In this document: piece after piece, positions 59,473 to 64,000 of the stretch
Position numbering within the stretch: position 1 is the stretch's first letter
How the letters are laid out: the number at the start of each line of letters is the position of its first letter
Notes under the pieces: generated by a model
What the model was told of the DNA's origin: nothing
Databases searched by the model: none
The model's input: only the letters and a program-made list of their open reading frames with translations
DNA from: an uncultured Muribaculaceae bacterium
Lineage (GTDB): Bacteria; Bacteroidota; Bacteroidia; Bacteroidales; Muribaculaceae
Direction of reading: 5' to 3'
Assembly: GCA_910588245.1 (NCBI GenBank)
Contig: CAJUQP010000002.1
Location: 1 to 64,000 of the forward strand
DNA: 64,000 bases
Program-made: the position numbers and the translations under genes

Positions 59473-62292
59473 TCAGGATGTCTTTATGGTGTCAGCGGGG
59501 TCGGCGGTCTGAATGCCGGTTTCTTCAGGCGCCGGGTCGTCATCTGCGGAGAATGCGAAAAGATCACCTTGAACCACAGTAGGACGGGTGCTTTCTTTAC
59601 TTTCATCTTCGGGGGCGGAAGAAGTGTCGGCGCCGCCACCGTCGGTGTCTGACTCCTGCTGCTGTTCCTGCGCAGGCTCCGGGAAGCGCAGTGGCTCAAG
59701 TTCGGTTATGGAGTCGATCGTAAATGTCGAGATCCTTTTCCCTTTTGCCTTGAAGCTCTTGAGGGCGATGAATTCCTCGGCATCAATTTCAAGAGAGGGG
59801 CGTACGGAGTCGGCTCCTCCGAAATTCACCTGCAGACGGGGGTAGGGGGTATCGGTGAGAAGTATTATTGATGATGCCGCGTCTGTACCGACGAAACGCT
59901 GAGGCTTGGCCGACGGCTCAAACGAGAACCGCTTGAGATATGGATAGCCAAGGGTGACGTCGTCGAGGGCGAGCGTCCAGACCTTGCGCGGATCGAATTT
60001 CTCGATCATCAGTATGTTGTCGTCATAGTGGTTGGAGTCGGAATAGGAGGAGGTGAAGAATTCTCCGGTACGGGTTATCACCAGCACGAGATCGTCACCC
60101 TGGAACACTCCGAGGCTCTCTCCGCGGCCGTCGTAGTTCAGACGGAGAACATCACGGTCGAACCATACCTCCCGTCCTCCAAGTGTGGAGCTTCCTTTCT
60201 CTATGAGTTTGACGTCGTCAATCTGATACTTAGTCACGAGATTGCCCAGCGACTCCTTCCCTTTTATGGCCAGATCGGCGAATCTGACAATCACTTCCTT
60301 GGCTCTTGGCCTGCGTCCTGATTCATTTGGCTCGTCTTTGAGCACGGCCTTAACCGTCTCAGCCTCGCCGTTGGGATTGCATGTGAGCCATTCCACTCTC
60401 GAGCCGGGAAGCCCTTTGGTGAGGTTGTATTCTTTTTCTCTGGTAAGGCCTGTGATAAAGAACCGTTTCATGTATGAATGTCCGGCCGGTTTCCCCTGCT
60501 CATCGGTGTCGCCGGGTTTGCCGTTGCGGTATATGACGTTGTAGATCGTGCGTTTGTCGCCTTTCTTGAAAAGACCGACGTGTATGATCTTCTTTCCGAC
60601 ATAAAGCTTGTCCTGGACTTTCACGAGCTTGTATGATCCGTCGCGATAGATTATTATGATGTCATCGAGATCCGAACATGTGAACAGGAATTCGTTGTCT
60701 TTCAACGATGTGCCTATGAAGCCTCCGGCTTTGTCGAAATAAAGCCGCTTGTTGGCCTCCGCCACTTTCGTGGCCTCGATTGAATCGAATCCCCGGAGTG
60801 TGGTGCGCCGCGGGAAAGCGGCCCCGTATTTTTCCTTGAGGTGGGAATACCAGGCCGAGGTGTAGTCGGTGATATGGTCGAGGTCGAACTGCAGGCGGTC
60901 GATATCCTTCTGAAGGTCGGCGATCTTCTCGTTGGCCTTGTCAACATTGAATTTAAGGATACGCCCCATCTTTATCTCCCATAGTCTCACGAGGTCGTCG
61001 CGTGTCACCTCACGATAGAAATCCTTCTTGTAGGGCTCAAGGCGACGGTCGACATGTGCTATGGCATGATCCATGTCGGAGGCATCTTCCACCTCCTTGT
61101 CTTTGTATATCCTCTCCTCGATGAAAATTTTCTCCAGGGAGCACCCGAGACGAGCCTCTCTGGTCTCGCCGAGTTTGATCTCGAGTTCCTTACGGAGCAG
61201 CTCGCGGGTATGGTTTACGGAATAACGCAGCAACTCACTTACTGACATGAAGCGTGGTTTGCTGTCGGCTATGACGCAGCAGTTGGGGGAGATGCTGACC
61301 TCGCAATCGGTGAACGCGTAGAGGGCGTCGATTGCCTTATCGGAAGATGTGCCGGGGATGAGGTGTACGAGGATCTCCGCGGTGGCTGCCGTGTTGTCGT
61401 CTACCTTCCGGATCTTTATTTTCCCTTTCTCCATTGCCGAAAGTATCGACGATATGAGCGTGGACGTTGTCTTGCCATATGGCAGCTCGGTAATGGCGAG
61501 GGTCTTGTTGTCGATCTTCTCGATCTTGGCTCTGACCTTCACGCTTCCGCCTCGGGCGCCGTCGTTATAGCGCGAGGCGTCGAGAAGACCGCCGGTCTGG
61601 AAATCCGGGAGAAGCTTGAAATCCTCCCCCTTCAGGCAGGCTATCGCGGCGTCGATGATCTCGTTGAAGTTGTGGGGAAGTATTTTCGACGACAGTCCCA
61701 CGGCGATGCCTTCCACTCCCTGGGCCAGCAACAGAGGGAATTTCACGGGGAGGGTGACGGGCTCTTTCTTGCGGCCGTCGTATGAGGGGGTCCATTCCGT
61801 GATTTTCGGACTGAACACTGTCTCTATGGCGAATTCCGAGAGCCTCGCTTCGATATATCGTGGAGCCGCCGCCGAGTCGCCCGTGAGTATGTTGCCCCAG
61901 TTTCCCTGGGTGTCGATCAGCAGTTCCTTCTGGCCGAGCTGCACGAGCGCGTCGCCTATGGATGCGTCGCCATGGGGGTGATATTGCATGGTGTTGCCGA
62001 CTATATTGGCCACCTTGTTGAAGTGGCCGTCGTCGATGGTCTGCATGGAATGCAGTATTCGCCGCTGCACGGGCTTTAGTCCGTCTTCAATGTGGGGCAC
62101 CGCACGCTCGAGTATCACGTAGCTGGCATATTCAAGATACCAGTTGCGGAACATCCCGGAAAGAATTGTCTTCTTGCCCGGAGGTTCAGCCTGACGCACG
62201 GCAGATGCCTCGGACGCCATTTCGGTAGTGTCGTTCTCGAGGGGGTGGTCCTCTATGGGGTTTTCGTCAATTATGTCTTTCTCTTCGGCCAT
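59473..62292 (-). CDS. parC: DNA topoisomerase IV subunit A
   Basis: This type IIA topoisomerase subunit of about 939 residues cuts and rejoins DNA during decatenation. The active-site tyrosine is Tyr-146 in AAPRYIEARLSEFA, preceded by PVQRRIL and YHPHGDASIGDAL. The C-terminal domain has degenerate blades instead of the GyrA box, fitting ParC over GyrA. The last 70 residues are a disordered acidic tail (S/T/D/E-rich). No parE is adjacent. Confidence 0.9.
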   Translation of the reverse strand: MAEEKDIIDENPIEDHPLENDTTEMASEASAVRQAEPPGKKTILSGMFRNWYLEYASYVILERAVPHIEDGLKPVQRRILHSMQTIDDGHFNKVANIVGNTMQYHPHGDASIGDALVQLGQKELLIDTQGNWGNILTGDSAAAPRYIEARLSEFAIETVFSPKITEWTPSYDGRKKEPVTLPVKFPLLLAQGVEGIAVGLSSKILPHNFNEIIDAAIACLKGEDFKLLPDFQTGGLLDASRYNDGARGGSVKVRAKIEKIDNKTLAITELPYGKTTSTLISSILSAMEKGKIKIRKVDDNTAATAEILVHLIPGTSSDKAIDALYAFTDCEVSISPNCCVIADSKPRFMSVSELLRYSVNHTRELLRKELEIKLGETREARLGCSLEKIFIEERIYKDKEVEDASDMDHAIAHVDRRLEPYKKDFYREVTRDDLVRLWEIKMGRILKFNVDKANEKIADLQKDIDRLQFDLDHITDYTSAWYSHLKEKYGAAFPRRTTLRGFDSIEATKVAEANKRLYFDKAGGFIGTSLKDNEFLFTCSDLDDIIIIYRDGSYKLVKVQDKLYVGKKIIHVGLFKKGDKRTIYNVIYRNGKPGDTDEQGKPAGHSYMKRFFITGLTREKEYNLTKGLPGSRVEWLTCNPNGEAETVKAVLKDEPNESGRRPRAKEVIVRFADLAIKGKESLGNLVTKYQIDDVKLIEKGSSTLGGREVWFDRDVLRLNYDGRGESLGVFQGDDLVLVITRTGEFFTSSYSDSNHYDDNILMIEKFDPRKVWTLALDDVTLGYPYLKRFSFEPSAKPQRFVGTDAASSIILLTDTPYPRLQVNFGGADSVRPSLEIDAEEFIALKSFKAKGKRISTFTIDSITELEPLRFPEPAQEQQQESDTDGGGADTSSAPEDESKESTRPTVVQGDLFAFSADDDPAPEETGIQTADPADTIKTS

Positions 62293-62364
62293 GATGCTAA
62301 GGAGTGGAATTTGCCGTAAAATTAGCAAAAAAACGCCTCAAATACAAACCGAAGACCGAAAAAA

Positions 62365-63165
62365 TCATTCCGCGGGGTCGAGTTCTGACATTATGTGTGG
62401 CAATGTCGTGTCTTTGAGTATCACTGTCTTGTCGCGGTCGAGCAGATATAGGGTAGGCATGGTGGTGAGAATGTATATGTCTTCGTCCTGTACCGGATCT
62501 GCGGCGAATCCTACAGTCCATTCCGCGGGAAGCGATGACGCCGACGCTTCCCAGAGCATGCGGTCGTATTCGGCGTCGATCGCCACTATGCGTATTGGCT
62601 CGGGGAACTCGGTGCGCATTATCTTGTCGAATGTCTCGTGGCAGTGGTTGCAGTCCGGATCATAGAATATAAGCAGTATCCGTCGGTCGGTGGGAAGCCC
62701 GTGCAGTGTGCCGGAGGTGCCGTCACGATTGTCGAAAGCGAAATCGGCGGCTTTCGTGCCTGGCCTGTTTTTCCGTGCCATCTCAAAGAGGAATCCTATC
62801 CTTTCTTTTTCTGAGCGGTTGAGCACCGGAAGCCGTAGGGCTTCCTCAAGGAATGGGATGAGCTTTGAGTCGTCATGTTGCGGTGAATCCGGGTCGCCGT
62901 AAGCTTTCTCAGCCATGTCGAGACATGTGTGGAAACTTACGGAGTCTGTCGTGGCCTGCCTCATGATCTTATACGCGGCGTTTGTGTGGTCTATGTCGCC
63001 GAACTCAGATATGCGTTCCGTAAGGTATCTGATCGCATCGGCGCAGCTGATCTCATCGTCGTGGGTGGCATATGAGGCCCGGTACGACGGAAAAGCTGCC
63101 GGGGCGAGTCTTGTCAGGGTTATTGATATTATTATGACAAAAGATATGTGTGTCCTGCGGGTCAT
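62365..63165 (-). CDS. Thioredoxin-like periplasmic protein with DUF5106-type N-terminus
   Basis: This 266-residue protein has a signal peptide of about 24 residues, a helical domain (about 40-135), then a thioredoxin-fold domain with the redox motif DCNHCHETF (Cys-172 and Cys-175). MPTLYLLD is the cis-proline region. It probably handles disulfides in the periplasm; the domain order resembles Bacteroidetes DUF5106 proteins. It lies upstream of parC on the same strand with a 70-base gap. Confidence 0.75.
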   Translation of the reverse strand: MTRRTHISFVIIISITLTRLAPAAFPSYRASYATHDDEISCADAIRYLTERISEFGDIDHTNAAYKIMRQATTDSVSFHTCLDMAEKAYGDPDSPQHDDSKLIPFLEEALRLPVLNRSEKERIGFLFEMARKNRPGTKAADFAFDNRDGTSGTLHGLPTDRRILLIFYDPDCNHCHETFDKIMRTEFPEPIRIVAIDAEYDRMLWEASASSLPAEWTVGFAADPVQDEDIYILTTMPTLYLLDRDKTVILKDTTLPHIMSELDPAE

Positions 63166-63285
63166 TTCTGTTTCTTTCCTTTGTTTTGGTTTGGTGGCTT
63201 TTCTTTAATAACGCCGGAGTCTGCGGAATCTTTCGGAAGAGGGTGGTATTTCCATATGAAAATACTCCGGCAGGGGGTGTCGGGG

Positions 63286-64000
63286 TCAGATGCTGCTCAG
63301 AATCCTGTGGTTGGCGGAGTCTATCACGCTGCTGTTGATGGCGCTGAGATAGATTTTAGTGGTCGTTTCGGATTCATGGCCGAGAGCCTCGCTGATAACG
63401 TTTATAGGGATGTTGAGGTTTCTTGCGAGAGTCGCCCATGAGTGGCGCGCCATATACATCGACAGAGGCAGTGATGTGCCAGCCTGTCGGCCTATCTCCT
63501 TGAGATGGCGGTTTATCACGTGTGATCTCGACAGATATTCATTGTGCCCGTTCGCGCCTTCCTTGGTGATTATGGGCAGGAGGTATATGGAATTGCTCGG
63601 AGCCGGATAGCGCGCGATAAGTTCGGCAAGTTCTTTCTCCACGCGCAGCACGATCTTCTGGCCGGTCTTTCTGCGGCGGTAGGTTATGAATCCGTCGGCC
63701 ATATCTGTCTTGCGGAGGTAGGCCATGTCGATGAACGACATTCCGCGTGTATAGAATGAGAACAAGAACATATCACGTGAAAAAGCCATGAATTTAGTGA
63801 GCGGAAGTTGTCTTATTCGTGATATTGTCTCCTTGTCGATGGCTCGTTTCATGGTTTTGGGGATTCCGGTGTAGACGAGTGCGAAGGGGGGAATGGAGGG
63901 CGGCTCCACGAGTCCCATGTTGACGGCTCTGTTGAATGTCGCCCTGAAGATCCGCATGTAGAAGGAGGAAGTGTTGCGCGACACTCCGGTTTTTTTGAGA
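63286..64000 (-). CDS. Tyrosine recombinase, N-terminus beyond the window
   Basis: The frame stays open to the right edge, so the first part of the protein is missing. Numbering from 63984, the catalytic residues are Arg-80 (SFYTRGMSF), Lys-106 (RRRKTGQK), Arg-180 (YMARHSWAT), His-203 (ALGHES) and the nucleophile Tyr-212 (TTTKIYL). The usual HxxR is YxxR (Tyr-177), a variant I recall in Bacteroidetes invertase-type recombinases. It could be an integrase or a phase-variation invertase; no inverted repeats lie nearby in the window. Confidence 0.88.
   Translation of the reverse strand, partial: LKKTGVSRNTSSFYMRIFRATFNRAVNMGLVEPPSIPPFALVYTGIPKTMKRAIDKETISRIRQLPLTKFMAFSRDMFLFSFYTRGMSFIDMAYLRKTDMADGFITYRRRKTGQKIVLRVEKELAELIARYPAPSNSIYLLPIITKEGANGHNEYLSRSHVINRHLKEIGRQAGTSLPLSMYMARHSWATLARNLNIPINVISEALGHESETTTKIYLSAINSSVIDSANHRILSSI

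Noticed and set aside
1..64000. CRISPR arrays
   Set aside because: No regularly spaced repeats of 24-40 bases with unique spacers were seen anywhere; the only direct repeats are the islet ends and the ispF pair.

Overview
The window looks like a chromosomal segment of a Bacteroidales bacterium, most likely a gut Muribaculaceae-type organism; the family assignment is an inference from gene content. Most genes have an upstream TAnnTTTG element, the Bacteroidetes -7 promoter signature, usually without an obvious Shine-Dalgarno sequence. Other typical traits are the type IX secretion proteins PorU and PorV, families DUF3822, DUF3667, DUF1460, DUF3316 and DUF6155, a glutaminyl-tRNA synthetase, a tmRNA tag ending in YALAA, and a lipoprotein with an SDDKDE sequence after the lipid cysteine.

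Positions 1 to about 5150 are accessory DNA. From the left edge there is an AbiEi/AbiEii-type toxin-antitoxin pair whose toxin gene is frameshifted at a perfect inverted repeat, then a winged-helix gene followed by a truncated nucleotidyltransferase, then a 2.56 kb islet lying between two copies of the 3' end of the tmRNA gene. The islet holds a HigBA-like pair and an XRE-ImmA/IrrE regulator-protease but no integrase. The tmRNA gene and its own terminator follow.

From 5.6 to 24 kb the content is housekeeping and glycan related: glnS, tRNA-Ser(GGA), a GH3 beta-glucosidase, a sialate O-acetylesterase, a leftward operon of DUF3822, rsmD, ribBA, an S9 peptidase and a MATE transporter, two envelope proteins, a one-protein membrane sensor-regulator (TPR, membrane segment, AraC domain) coupled to L-asparaginase, and a DUF1460 amidase-like protein.

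From 24.5 to 28.8 kb a rightward operon joins a TrmH-type RNA methyltransferase and DUF6155 to NeuD, NeuB and NeuC, which make a nonulosonic (sialic-type) acid; no CMP-sugar synthetase is present. A choloylglycine-hydrolase-family enzyme and a UvrD-type helicase follow. ispF sits between two 46-bp direct repeats.

From 32.8 to 39.6 kb the type IX secretion genes porV and porU flank rex and a degenerate fumarylacetoacetate-hydrolase-like protein, with a GH25 muramidase upstream. From 39.7 to 43.8 kb is cvpA-sufC-sufD-sufS without sufB. The remainder contains lgt with a 63-residue HlyD-N-terminus-like protein, the acetate genes pta and ackA, an LptF/G permease, the complete preQ1 set queF-queC-queD-queE ending at a perfect 60-bp palindrome, zinc-ribbon and Nif3 proteins, aspS with a structured leader, manA, an S41 peptidase, DUF3316, parC, a thioredoxin-like protein, and a tyrosine recombinase that runs off the right edge.
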